The notes below the pieces were generated by a model. That model was not told where the DNA came from. It saw nothing but the letters and a program-made list of their open reading frames with translations, and ran no database searches. From contig CATLBR010000013.1 in NCBI GenBank assembly GCA_949879795.1, positions 20,581 to 84,580 of the forward strand: a DNA stretch of 64,000 nucleotides, in the 5' to 3' direction. Position 1 is the stretch's first letter, and every line of letters starts with the position of its first letter. The DNA comes from an uncultured Hungatella sp. (lineage in GTDB: Bacteria > Bacillota > Clostridia > Lachnospirales > Lachnospiraceae). The translations under genes were made by a program, and so were the position numbers. Shown here piece by piece: positions 36,634 to 45,735 of this stretch.

Positions 36634-36662
36634 TTTACGGGAAAAGTGGGACATGTTATACT
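36634..36662 (+). promoter_or_regulatory. Promoter of the PurF-like gene
   Basis: TTTACG (36634-36639) and TATACT (36657-36662) are 17 bases apart; the start codon is 39 bases further on behind AAAGGAG. Confidence 0.6.
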
Positions 36663-36700
36663 AACGTTGTTTTTATACAAAGCCGAAAAGGAGAAATCAT

Positions 36701-38116
36701 ATGGGAGGTATTTTTGGAGTCATTTCCAAACGAAACTGTGTTCAGGAATTGTTTTATGGAGTAGACTACCATTCGCATCTGGGAACGAGGAGAGGCGGCA
36801 TGGCCACCTACGGTCCCGGAGGCTTCAACCGGGCCATTCACAATATTGAGAACTCTCCCTTCAGGACCAAGTTTGAGAGAGACGTGGTGGAGATGGAGGG
36901 CACCATGGGGATTGCCAGCATCTCCGATTACGAGCCTCAGCCGTTGTTGATTCAGTCCCATCTGGGGAGCTTTGCCATCGCAACAGTGGGAAAGATCAAC
37001 AACTTTGAGCCGCTGCTGCAGGAGGTATATGCCACAGGGAATACCCATTTCCAGGAGATGACCAGCGGTCAGGTCAACGCCACAGAGCTGGTGGCCTCGC
37101 TGATCTGCAAGAAGGACACTATCGCTGAGGGAATCCGTTATACCCAGGAGATCATCGACGGCTCCATGAGCCTGCTTCTCATGACCAGGGACGAGGTATA
37201 CGCCGCCAGAGACAGACTGGGGCGGACTCCCCTGGTCCTGGGCAGGAGAGAAGACGGTTTTTGTGTCTCCTTTGAGAACTTCGCTTACATAAATCTGGGC
37301 TACAGCGATTACCGGGAGCTGGGGCCCGGAGAGATCGTCAGGATCACCCCCGATGGTGTGGAGACTGTACAGGGGCCCGGGGAGGAGATGAAAATCTGTT
37401 CCTTCCTCTGGGTGTATTACGGGTATCCCACCTCCTCCTATGAGGGTATCAACGTGGAGGAGATGCGCTATCGCTGCGGCAGCATGCTGGCCAGGCGGGA
37501 CGCCATGGACGGCAGCATTCAGCCCGACATGGTGGCGGGTGTTCCCGACTCGGGCATCGCCCACGCCATCGGCTATGCCAACGAGTCAAAGATCCCCTTC
37601 GCCCGTCCGTTTATCAAGTACACGCCCACCTGGCCTAGATCTTTTATGCCCACCAACCAGGCCCAGAGGAATCTGATCGCGCGGATGAAGCTGATTCCCG
37701 TGAAGGCGCTGATCGAGAACAAAAAGCTGCTGCTGATCGACGACTCCATCGTCAGAGGCACACAGCTTCGGGAGACCACGGAATTCCTCTATCAGAGCGG
37801 CGCCAGGGAGGTTCATGTCCGGCCGGCATGCCCTCCGCTTTTATATGGCTGCAAATTCCTGAATTTCTCCCGCTCCAAGTCGGAGCTGGATCTGATCACC
37901 CGGCAGGTTATCCAGGAAAAAGAGGGAGACCATGCCCGGGAGACTCTGGAAGAGTACGCGGATCCCACCAGCAAGCGCTACGAGTGCATGTGCTCGGAGA
38001 TATGCAGGCGCCAGAACTTTACCACTCTGCGGTATCACAGGCTGGACGACCTGGTGGAGTCTATCGGGCTGCCTAAGTGCAAGGTGTGCACTTACTGCTT
38101 CGACGGCAGGGAGTGA
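36701..38116 (+). CDS. Amidophosphoribosyltransferase-like protein lacking the N-terminal nucleophile
   Basis: The 471-residue protein aligns with PurF over both halves: an N-terminal Ntn-type glutaminase domain (GVDYHSHLGTRRGGMATYG, QSHLGSFAIATVGKINN) and a phosphoribosyltransferase domain with LLLIDDSIVRGTQLRET, the PRPP loop. The true enzyme begins M-C-G-I-F-G, where Cys becomes the catalytic residue. Here the start reads MGGIFGV, so that Cys is Gly and glutamine hydrolysis should be lost. The C-terminal 45 residues are rich in Cys (YECMCSEIC, PKCKVCTYC), more so than the iron-sulfur PurF of Bacillus. It may use free ammonia, a partner glutaminase, or have another role. Confidence 0.85.
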   Translation: MGGIFGVISKRNCVQELFYGVDYHSHLGTRRGGMATYGPGGFNRAIHNIENSPFRTKFERDVVEMEGTMGIASISDYEPQPLLIQSHLGSFAIATVGKINNFEPLLQEVYATGNTHFQEMTSGQVNATELVASLICKKDTIAEGIRYTQEIIDGSMSLLLMTRDEVYAARDRLGRTPLVLGRREDGFCVSFENFAYINLGYSDYRELGPGEIVRITPDGVETVQGPGEEMKICSFLWVYYGYPTSSYEGINVEEMRYRCGSMLARRDAMDGSIQPDMVAGVPDSGIAHAIGYANESKIPFARPFIKYTPTWPRSFMPTNQAQRNLIARMKLIPVKALIENKKLLLIDDSIVRGTQLRETTEFLYQSGAREVHVRPACPPLLYGCKFLNFSRSKSELDLITRQVIQEKEGDHARETLEEYADPTSKRYECMCSEICRRQNFTTLRYHRLDDLVESIGLPKCKVCTYCFDGRE

Positions 38117-38218
38117 GGATGGCGGAAGGCTTCGGGGGGAGGGCTGCCCGAGGCCTTCCTGCTTATGAAGCCTTCCTGCTTTTGCCGGAGGCACGTTTGC
38201 GGCCAGGTTCCAAAATTT

Positions 38219-39217
38219 TTAATAAATCCCTCCTGTATCGTCCAACGCTGGGGCTGTATCCAGGGTTTTGCTTTGCTGTTCCTCCAAATTGTAATTTAAT
38301 GCCAAATTGTCTTTTATGCGTTGTAGTATAATGTCTATTCTTTTGATATCTGATACCATATATTTTGTGTCTAACAGGTTTTTAAGGTCATCTTGCTGCT
38401 CGGTTGTCAATTTCAATGACTGAACAAATGTTACAAGTGCGAAATCAGCCGCCTGTTTGCCTATATAATCTGGCTGTACGCACAGACTGTCTATCAGTAT
38501 AGATATGCTTGAAAAGGTATCTTTGCCATATGATGTGAATGACAGCTGTTGCAGTACTGAAAAAACTTCGATTTTATCGTAATCTAAGTTTAAGTCTGAT
38601 GTGTATAGTTCCTTAATATAATCGTTGCAGTAAGATATAAACAGCGTGTCTATTGACTTTCTGTTTACCACAAAGATATCTCTGCACTTAAAACCAGCTA
38701 TCTCTAATGGCAATTCCAGCAAACCTCTCTGAGCGATTACCTTTACCACATATCTGTTTTCATTCTCAACTTTACACAATATGCTATCTGCGAATATCGG
38801 CACATACTTACTGTCAGGATATAACTGTATTCTATTTGATTTTGCTATGCCCCTTTTATTATCTTCATGAAATGACACAATAATTTCTTCAAATTGTTTG
38901 GTATCCATTTTTATATAGACTGATATTTTATATAAATTGTCTATTACACATATAAATGATTTGCCAGGTTCTTGATCTTTTCTTGTTTCTATCATATATG
39001 GCTGAAGGTTGGATAGGTAGGTTTTTATAAATTTTAATGTATCAAACCCGCAGTATTCTATATAATCAAACAAATGCTGGTTTAAGCCGCTTCGATGTGT
39101 GCTGGTGTCTAGCGCGATTCTGTCCAGTTTGGCCAGATCCCGTATTTTTTTACATACCTTTACCATAGAAGTATCTATACCTTTTGACTCGAGCAATTCG
39201 TATGTCATATCAGTCAT
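38219..39217 (-). CDS. AT-rich orphan protein, 332 aa
   Basis: I do not recognise this family. The start at 39217 (MTDMTYELLESKGIDTSM) has AAGGAG seven bases upstream. The base composition is clearly more AT-rich than the housekeeping genes around it, suggesting transfer. The protein is mixed alpha/beta with many Ile, Asp and Lys, no signal peptide and no obvious membrane span. Its middle has a strand-rich region (SFICVIDNLYKISVYIKMD, YVVKVIAQRGLLELPLEI). It is flanked by the PurF-like gene and by a relic of an IS1634 element, so it may be cargo of a mobile element. No function can be given. Confidence 0.6.
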   Translation of the reverse strand: MTDMTYELLESKGIDTSMVKVCKKIRDLAKLDRIALDTSTHRSGLNQHLFDYIEYCGFDTLKFIKTYLSNLQPYMIETRKDQEPGKSFICVIDNLYKISVYIKMDTKQFEEIIVSFHEDNKRGIAKSNRIQLYPDSKYVPIFADSILCKVENENRYVVKVIAQRGLLELPLEIAGFKCRDIFVVNRKSIDTLFISYCNDYIKELYTSDLNLDYDKIEVFSVLQQLSFTSYGKDTFSSISILIDSLCVQPDYIGKQAADFALVTFVQSLKLTTEQQDDLKNLLDTKYMVSDIKRIDIILQRIKDNLALNYNLEEQQSKTLDTAPALDDTGGIY

Positions 39218-39360
39218 TGATGATCTCCTTTTATTCCAATTTACATGTATATTACGCATCGGTATGTATTCCATAATAACATTTATTCCATGTTTTCTCA
39301 ATGTTTTCTTTTTCCTTTTGATGACACATGCCTGCGGTGGGGATTTGGTTTTCTGTGGAG

Positions 39361-39421
39361 TGATTATTACCAATAAAATTGGTGATAGCCATATTGATTT
39401 TGCAAAAAAATTGTGATAAAG
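39361..39421 (-). mobile_element. Relic of an IS1634-type transposase 5' end (left copy)
   Basis: About 60 bases match the segment at 46046-46105 at roughly 85% (shared TGATTAT-ACCAATAAA, CATATTGATTTTGC and TTGTGATAAAG). In the right-hand copy this segment encodes the first part of an IS1634-family transposase on the minus strand (FSQNQYVCHQF); here the frame is broken. Both copies point the same way and lie on either side of surface cassette 3. The remaining bases between 39218 and 39481 are AT-rich and hold nothing else recognisable. Confidence 0.7.
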
Positions 39422-39481
39422 TTATAAATAATTAGTAAAACAGAGGATAAATCGGACAGTTTGGTAAGGGGGGGATGAAAC

Positions 39482-40867
39482 ATGGCCTGCATGCTGAAAC
39501 AGAGGCTGGAAGGTCTGATTGACCACTATGCGGCGCTCTGCCTTGCCCTTGCCCTGGTGGTTCTCTCCTTGATCGGCGTAGGGGATGTCCGCATGGTGGG
39601 GCTGGTGGGCTTTCTTCTGTGTGGAGTAGGCATCACCCAGGATTCTGCCAGGGCGGATCCCTGGGTCTTGTTTCCTCTCATTTTTTATGATTTGGCGGCC
39701 ATGGCTTCCTCTTATATGGCTTATGGGAATATAGTGGATGGTTATGGGGCTATGCACGCCCTTTTTCCTGTCATTTACCTGCTGACGGCCTGCCTGGAGG
39801 GGGAAGAGTTCCGCCTGGTGAGGCGCTGCTGTGCTCTCTGGACAGGCGCTTTGGCCGGGGTGGGGATAGGGCGGTTTGTATTCCAGACTGTCACTTCGGG
39901 CCGAGTGAACCGGATGGCCGGGGTGCTGGGCAACTCCAACGCCATGGGGATCTTTCTGGTGTTGGGCTGGTTTGTGGTGATGTACTGCGGGGAGGAAGAC
40001 AGCGAAGGAAAAGAAGGGAACCGGACTTCGCTCCTGCCCCTGCTGGAGCCGGTGCTGCTGATGGCTTTGGCTCTGACCTTGTCCATGGGCAGTTTTTTGG
40101 CCATGGCGGCGGGAATCAGCGTGGTGTTGATGGGGAAAAAGAGGCAGGCATCCTGGGGGGAGGTCTTTTGGCACGGCTGTGGGCTTCTGGCCCGGGCTAC
40201 CCTGGGGATGGGGACAGGCGTGCTTATCTATCTGGCCGCTGCCCGCACCAGCGTTCCATGGACATGTGTGTTCCTGCTGGCCTACGGGACAGCATTGACG
40301 GTCTATTGGAAGACTTTTTTGCGTTTTCTGCAGGTGTATCCCCGGGCGGCCCTGGCGCTCTCGGGGCTGGGCATCCTGGTGGCGGGGGCGGCGGTGCTCC
40401 TTAGGCCCAGCGCCACAGCCACCTTTGCCGAGCGGCTGGAGATGATGGGCAGCGGCCTGAGTTACCTGACAAAGTCCCCGCTTTTCGGGGTGGGGTCCTT
40501 CCGGTGGAGGATACTGGATCTAAATGACGGCGGAAAATATTTCAACACCTGGCATATCCACAACATACCTATCCATATAGGGGTGGAGATGGGGTGGTTT
40601 GCCATGGGGATGGCAGTCCTCACAGGGCTGCGGGGCCTGTGCAAGAAGAAAGCCCCCACTCTGCGGGCAGGCACAGCCGCCTTCCTCTTCCACAATATGA
40701 TTGACACCAGCTTTTTCTATCTGGGGATCACGGCGCTGGCCTTGGCGGCCACGGGTGAGCCGGGAGCGGGAGGAAGGAAAATAGGCGGCGGGGCGGTGAA
40801 GGCCGTCTTTTCCCTGTTTGCCGGGCTGTTTGCTTACAGCCTGTATCACGGCATAAGGTGGAACTAG
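39482..40867 (+). CDS. O-antigen-ligase-like polytopic membrane protein, surface cassette 3
   Basis: The 461-residue protein starts at 39482 behind a run of G residues (a second in-frame ATG lies at 39491). It is the third paralogue of this family in the window, more GC-rich than the others, with the same landmarks: RPSATATFAERLEMMGSGLS, KSPLFGVGSFRWR, FNTWHIHNIPIHIGVEMGW. The NS found after HIH in the other copies is NI here. Unlike copies 1 and 2 it has no conserved leader; the IS relic ends 60 bases before it, so the native promoter region was probably lost. The amidase gene follows after 11 bases. Confidence 0.77.
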   Translation: MACMLKQRLEGLIDHYAALCLALALVVLSLIGVGDVRMVGLVGFLLCGVGITQDSARADPWVLFPLIFYDLAAMASSYMAYGNIVDGYGAMHALFPVIYLLTACLEGEEFRLVRRCCALWTGALAGVGIGRFVFQTVTSGRVNRMAGVLGNSNAMGIFLVLGWFVVMYCGEEDSEGKEGNRTSLLPLLEPVLLMALALTLSMGSFLAMAAGISVVLMGKKRQASWGEVFWHGCGLLARATLGMGTGVLIYLAAARTSVPWTCVFLLAYGTALTVYWKTFLRFLQVYPRAALALSGLGILVAGAAVLLRPSATATFAERLEMMGSGLSYLTKSPLFGVGSFRWRILDLNDGGKYFNTWHIHNIPIHIGVEMGWFAMGMAVLTGLRGLCKKKAPTLRAGTAAFLFHNMIDTSFFYLGITALALAATGEPGAGGRKIGGGAVKAVFSLFAGLFAYSLYHGIRWN

Positions 40868-40878
40868 GAGGGGGAGGG

Positions 40879-41553
40879 ATGAAGAAAGAAGAAAGTGAGT
40901 TTCGCTGTATATGGCTGTTGCTGGCCGGGTTTGGCGCCGCAGCCGTGGCAGTTCTGGTTCTGTGTCTGAGTTTCCGATCCCAGATACCGGATACGGTGGG
41001 CCGGGTGCTGACGGAGGCGGAGAGGGCGGAGGTGATCGGGAGCAACAGCCCGCTTACCGAATATGTCTATCTCTCGCCAAACGCGAATTTTCCCCGTGAG
41101 GATGTTATCCGCAAGGTGACGATCCACCATATGGCGGGAGACCTGCTCCTGGAGGATCTGGGGGCATCCTTCGCTCAGCGGGATCGGCGGGCCTCTTCCA
41201 ACTACGCTATTGACAGCCAGGGGCGAGTGGGACTCTATGTGGAGGAGGCCAATCAGGCCTGGACCTCCAGAAGCCCGGAAAACGACAGTCAGGCGGTGAC
41301 CATCGAGGTGGCCAATGACGAGATCGGCGGAGAGTGGCATGTGAGCGACGTGGCCTACGAACGGCTTATCGAGTTGTGCGTGGATATCTGCCGGCGCAAC
41401 GGGATCGAGAAACTGTGGTACACCGGGGACGAGACGGGAAACCTGACTCTGCACAGTATGTTCTACAGCGGAACCGAGTGCCCGGGACCCTATCTGAAAA
41501 GTCGGATGGGCGAGATCGCGGAGGAGGTGAACAGGCGGCTGAACAGAGAATAA
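40879..41553 (+). CDS. Membrane-anchored N-acetylmuramoyl-L-alanine amidase, surface cassette 3
   Basis: The start at 40879 (MKKEESEFRCIWLLLAG) follows AGGAGGGGGAGGG; 224 residues. An N-terminal membrane span (about 10-30) precedes an external amidase_2 domain with zinc ligands in VTIHHMAGD, NLTLHSMF and ECPGPYL, identical in placing to the cassette 2 enzyme. Over the catalytic domain most positions match cassette 2 (NDSQAVTIEVANDE, HVSD-AYE, RNGIEKLW). It is the middle gene of the three-gene cassette, so the pairing of this enzyme with the ligase and adhesin has been kept through divergence. Confidence 0.88.
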   Translation: MKKEESEFRCIWLLLAGFGAAAVAVLVLCLSFRSQIPDTVGRVLTEAERAEVIGSNSPLTEYVYLSPNANFPREDVIRKVTIHHMAGDLLLEDLGASFAQRDRRASSNYAIDSQGRVGLYVEEANQAWTSRSPENDSQAVTIEVANDEIGGEWHVSDVAYERLIELCVDICRRNGIEKLWYTGDETGNLTLHSMFYSGTECPGPYLKSRMGEIAEEVNRRLNRE

Positions 41554-41659
41554 AGCGAGAATTTATACAGAGACATAGTTTATGACAGAATATGCCGGAT
41601 ATCCCGGCCGCTGTCTCCGCCAGAGGCGGCGTGATTGAATTAGGGAGGGATAATAGAAT

Positions 41660-44600
41660 ATGAACGTTAAAAAGAAGAAATACAAACGTATGTATGGTGC
41701 CTGCATTCTCTTTTTAGCTGCGACGCTGACATTAATTACGGTGGTACGGGCTGCGAGCGGTCAGATAGAACGCAGCGGCTCCTACACGTTGATCATCAAG
41801 AAGGTTTTTGACAAGAATACTCCGCCTGAGGTAGCAGCAGCTGCTGAAAAGCAGGTCTATACCTTCCGGGTGGAGGCGCAGGTCAAATCGGGTGACGGGT
41901 ATGAGCCCGAAGAAAAAATTGTTCAAATCCGAGGCGAGGGTGAGGCGGAAGTTGAGTTCAGCAATGCGTTCAAAGTCAGCATCATCGAGCAGACCGACGG
42001 AGGCGGATTTGATATCAGTCCTGGCAATAAGGGCCTGACCGCCGGCAGCTACGTCGGCAGAAGCGTCTTTGGAAGTGTGGGAACTCCAGGTAACTCCGCC
42101 GATAAGAGCGCCGGCACTCCAAGCAACTCCGTCGAGGGCAGCATCAGCACCCCAAGCAATTTCGCCAGCACAAGAGCCGCTGAGGGCAGCGTCGGCACCC
42201 CTGTCCATTGGGATGTGGTCAAAACCGAATGTTTGAGCGAAATGCATGCGGGCGCCGCCCAGGCCACGGTGAATATCAACAAGGACGGAGGCAGAATTGA
42301 GGTTACCCGTCCCCAGGGCGCTCCGACTGCCAGTTTTGAATTCACCGGAAAGCCCCTTCATGAGGAAAACGAGAGCAAATTTAAAGATAGATTTCCGATA
42401 CGTTTCACTGCTGCCGCCGGAGAAACGAAGGAGTTTACCGGTTTGCCTCAGGGGGAATATACCATCACCGAACTGCGGGCTCCGGATGGCTTCAGTGTCT
42501 TGGTGGGCTCTCGGGAATTTGATGTGGAGGCCGGCAAAAGCGGCAAGGTCTATATCAACGGCAGCGACAGCAAGCTCTTGATCACAGCGCCGGAACCGGT
42601 GAACGATGTTGTGCTGACTCATCACTACCGGATCTTAAAGGAGGGCAGAGAATACAGAGAGATCGATGTGTTATCCGGAAGGACCGGCACTGTGGAGCAT
42701 TTGAATGAAGGGGAGTATACCATTGAGGTGTCTGAGACCTATGACGGGTTTAAGGGGTATACGGTATTTTATCCGAGTACGAGCGTAAAAGAGCAGCAAG
42801 GAAGAATAAACACCTTAACCACAACTGATAATCGGAGTTGGGTATATTTTTCTGTTAATAATGCGAAACAATTGGAATTCTATGGGTATGGACCTTTGTA
42901 TGATGCCTCGGGTAAAAAACTGAATTCTATGGTTACATATCAGCCGAACTATGGCGTGGCAAATGCGGAAAACAAAATAGTCCGAAACGCTGCTAGTAAA
43001 TCTTCGAGAAAGGGCTGGGATACTTATACGCTGAATACTCCCAAAAGGCTTATTCCACCAAATGATAAACTGTATGTTGCAATCTCAAATGTATCAGATG
43101 CCAACGCAAAGTCGATTGATGTATTTTGGCGGGAATATAAGGACACAAAAAAATCGAAAGAGATTAAAAGGCCCTCATCCGAAGGCGATCGAGTGACAGT
43201 TAATGGCCTGACAGAAAACTACATCACCATCACCAAACCTGAGGATGAGAATATGCGCGGCGGTGATGTGAAATATTACTACACGATCAAAGACTCTAAT
43301 GGCAACCTGATTGGAGACTATATTGTTACTGATGAGAGCGGAAATGTGATTAATGTTCCCAAGGGTGAGATTTTTCAAGGGAACGCCACCACAGTCACGC
43401 TTAGAGCCGGGCAGACGGTGAAGATCAGCGGTCTGAAACAAGGCGCAAACTACCAGATCTATGAGAGCGTTGAGGAAGCGCCTGCGAGAGGCTTTCGTGT
43501 GAAGTTAGAGGACACCAAAAGAACCGTCACTGAAGCTGGACGCGGAATCGAGATTCAAACTCTGGGCGAACGCGAGGTAAAGATCAGCAAAACAGGCAAC
43601 TCGGAAAATGATGATAATCGGAACTATACCTATAACATCTATGAAGGAAATAAAAGCGAGGTTCTCCGTACCGTTACGCTTAAGTCTGGAGAAACAAAGA
43701 CTGTGGCGGAGGCGACAGGCTCCATGCTGCCTGCCGGAGAGTACCGCATTGTGCCGACGGATGACCATGTGGCTGGTTTTGACGTAAAATTTACCGACAG
43801 TAGTACACTGACCTCTGATTATATCAGAAACGCGACCGTGACCTTTACCAATACCTTCGGCGAAGTGGAGGAATCCTACCATGTGATTCATGAATACTAT
43901 CTGAAGAACGATGACGGAAGCTACAGCTTCGAAGGAGCCTCCCCGGTGTATACCAAGAACTGCGACCATAACCATTCAGAGGGCGATGGACACTATGCTT
44001 CAGATGTCCACTTGCTGGATGTGTACAACGGGAACACCTACACCCACTTTGGCGATGCCTACGGCAAGGTGGTCTCCTGGCCCAAGGGCGAGGACTCGGT
44101 GGAGGTGGAGCTGGAGGATGACGATAAGCCGTACAAAGACAGCCCTTATGTTATGGATGGAACCGGCAGCAACGGCATGGGTACTGATGAGGATCCAGGC
44201 ACCCGGGATTATGCCTATGTCCCCTTGATGAATCTGAAGTTTGCCACCGCAACTCCTCACAGACATGAGGACGGGGTTCATGAGGGCGGCGCGCAGATCA
44301 TTATCCTTCGCTATTATCGGGAAGAGACCCTTCTCGAAGGAAAGTACAATGTGATTCACGTGTACTACAAGCGGACTAATGAGGGCGATGAGTGGGAAGG
44401 GCGCAGCGATCTGGAAGTCAGGAACGTTGGCCGCCTGAACAAGGAGAACAGCTGGACGACTTATGATGCCTCCGATGTGACACAGATACCGAAATTCTCT
44501 CCCAGAGATGGAGAGGAGTATATGTATCAATATGACGGCGCGGCTTACGGACGGATTGCTGAGTGTGATGGTGACAACTTTACCGGAGAAGGTGTCATCG

Positions 44601-45679
44601 GAGACGGGCTGGAATACCGTAAGGACGATACGATGACAAGCGTCAAGGCTACCGTGGAGGGAGACCAGATCATCGTTCTACGCTACTATCGTGTGGGCGG
44701 TTACAACGTGGTCCACGAATACTACTTCCGGGAAAAAGCCGGCAACGCGGAAGATTCCGGCGAGATTGGCGGTGAACCCGGAGAGAACGACGAGACTGAG
44801 GAGAATCCTGATGAAGATGTCGATCCCGGGAACACAGGGAGCAGATTTCAAGGTACGCTCACAGATTCAGACGGTTATACCTATAAGTATGAGGGAAATA
44901 GCGAGATTTTCGCTTATCCTGCCCGGCTGGGAGGCTGGTATGATGCGGAAGGGGTTGAACAGAAGGAGAACTACGATATCTACACCTATACCTATAAGGA
45001 TGCCGTCTATGGATATCTGGGCGAAAACAGCGGAGAATACTCGCTTGCGCCTTATAAGACCGGCGTGACCTCCAACGAAAAGCACGACGAGGTCATCATT
45101 CTGCGCTATTACCGGGAAAAGGCGAAGGATCCAGAGGAAACGACTCCGAGCCAGGAGGAAACAACTCCAAGTCAGGAAGAGACGACCCCGAGCCAGGAGG
45201 AAACAACTCCAAGTCAGGCGGAAACAACCCCAAGTCAGGAGGAGACGACCCCGAGTCAGGAGGAAACAACCCCAAGTCCAGAGGAATCGTCGGAAACTCC
45301 TGAGACACCTCCGCGAAGACCCTCATCCGGCGGTGGTTCCAATCCATCTCCAAGGACTCCAGAGACAACTTCCGGAAATCCAGAGACGACTCCTGAAACT
45401 CCGGACTATCCCACGGAGCTGCCCGACCCTAACGCTCCGGACAGTCCAGAGAGGATCACCATAATGGAGAACGGCGTGCCCACCACCTATGTGAAGCGGT
45501 GGGATCCCGAGAAGGAAGAGTGGTTTTACATCCAAGAGAATGATACTCCTTTGTCTGACATGAGCCTTCCCAAGACCGGCGACAGCGGCCATATCGCCCT
45601 GTGGGTGATCCTGGCTGTGAGTTCCCTGTGCGGGCTGGCTGCCATAAGCGCTTCTCTCCGAAAGCAGAGAAATAAATAG
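41660..45679 (+). CDS. Giant repeat surface protein with mucin-like stalk and LPKTG anchor, surface cassette 3
   Basis: The 1339-residue protein starts behind AGGGAGG. The signal region ends near residue 33 (TVVRAASG). The N-terminal domain parallels cassette 2 (GSYTLIIKKVFD) but contains an inserted Ser/Gly/Thr/Pro-rich stretch (residues about 132-177, repeats such as GTPSNS). SpaA/Cna-B-type motifs (LPQGEYTITELRAPDGFS) and several beta-domains follow. Three MucBP-like repeats (SYHVIHEYYL, KYNVIHVYYK, GYNVVHEYYF) lie at about 735-1155. A stalk of EETTPSQ repeats, a Pro/Thr/Ser tail, a PDSPERITI-to-PLSD module, SLPKTGDSG, a membrane span and RKQRNK end the protein. The Thr-rich stalks are good candidates for O-glycosylation. 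Confidence 0.87.
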   Translation: MNVKKKKYKRMYGACILFLAATLTLITVVRAASGQIERSGSYTLIIKKVFDKNTPPEVAAAAEKQVYTFRVEAQVKSGDGYEPEEKIVQIRGEGEAEVEFSNAFKVSIIEQTDGGGFDISPGNKGLTAGSYVGRSVFGSVGTPGNSADKSAGTPSNSVEGSISTPSNFASTRAAEGSVGTPVHWDVVKTECLSEMHAGAAQATVNINKDGGRIEVTRPQGAPTASFEFTGKPLHEENESKFKDRFPIRFTAAAGETKEFTGLPQGEYTITELRAPDGFSVLVGSREFDVEAGKSGKVYINGSDSKLLITAPEPVNDVVLTHHYRILKEGREYREIDVLSGRTGTVEHLNEGEYTIEVSETYDGFKGYTVFYPSTSVKEQQGRINTLTTTDNRSWVYFSVNNAKQLEFYGYGPLYDASGKKLNSMVTYQPNYGVANAENKIVRNAASKSSRKGWDTYTLNTPKRLIPPNDKLYVAISNVSDANAKSIDVFWREYKDTKKSKEIKRPSSEGDRVTVNGLTENYITITKPEDENMRGGDVKYYYTIKDSNGNLIGDYIVTDESGNVINVPKGEIFQGNATTVTLRAGQTVKISGLKQGANYQIYESVEEAPARGFRVKLEDTKRTVTEAGRGIEIQTLGEREVKISKTGNSENDDNRNYTYNIYEGNKSEVLRTVTLKSGETKTVAEATGSMLPAGEYRIVPTDDHVAGFDVKFTDSSTLTSDYIRNATVTFTNTFGEVEESYHVIHEYYLKNDDGSYSFEGASPVYTKNCDHNHSEGDGHYASDVHLLDVYNGNTYTHFGDAYGKVVSWPKGEDSVEVELEDDDKPYKDSPYVMDGTGSNGMGTDEDPGTRDYAYVPLMNLKFATATPHRHEDGVHEGGAQIIILRYYREETLLEGKYNVIHVYYKRTNEGDEWEGRSDLEVRNVGRLNKENSWTTYDASDVTQIPKFSPRDGEEYMYQYDGAAYGRIAECDGDNFTGEGVIGDGLEYRKDDTMTSVKATVEGDQIIVLRYYRVGGYNVVHEYYFREKAGNAEDSGEIGGEPGENDETEENPDEDVDPGNTGSRFQGTLTDSDGYTYKYEGNSEIFAYPARLGGWYDAEGVEQKENYDIYTYTYKDAVYGYLGENSGEYSLAPYKTGVTSNEKHDEVIILRYYREKAKDPEETTPSQEETTPSQEETTPSQEETTPSQAETTPSQEETTPSQEETTPSPEESSETPETPPRRPSSGGGSNPSPRTPETTSGNPETTPETPDYPTELPDPNAPDSPERITIMENGVPTTYVKRWDPEKEEWFYIQENDTPLSDMSLPKTGDSGHIALWVILAVSSLCGLAAISASLRKQRNK
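45133..45282 (+). repeat. 21-bp heptad repeats encoding EETTPSQ
   Basis: Seven consecutive 21-base units encode (E/A)-E-T-T-P-S-(Q/P). Units are near-identical in DNA, so slippage could change the stalk length. The Thr/Ser/Pro pattern is mucin-like. Confidence 0.85.
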
Positions 45680-45735
45680 GAATATCACAGACATTAGGCA
45701 TCTGGCAGAGGGTGAGGGTCGGCGGGTTCTCACCC

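Noticed and set aside
45133..45282. CRISPR-like array in the 21-bp repeats
   Set aside because: The units are contiguous, in frame and encode EETTPSQ; there are no spacers. No CRISPR array or cas gene was seen in the window.
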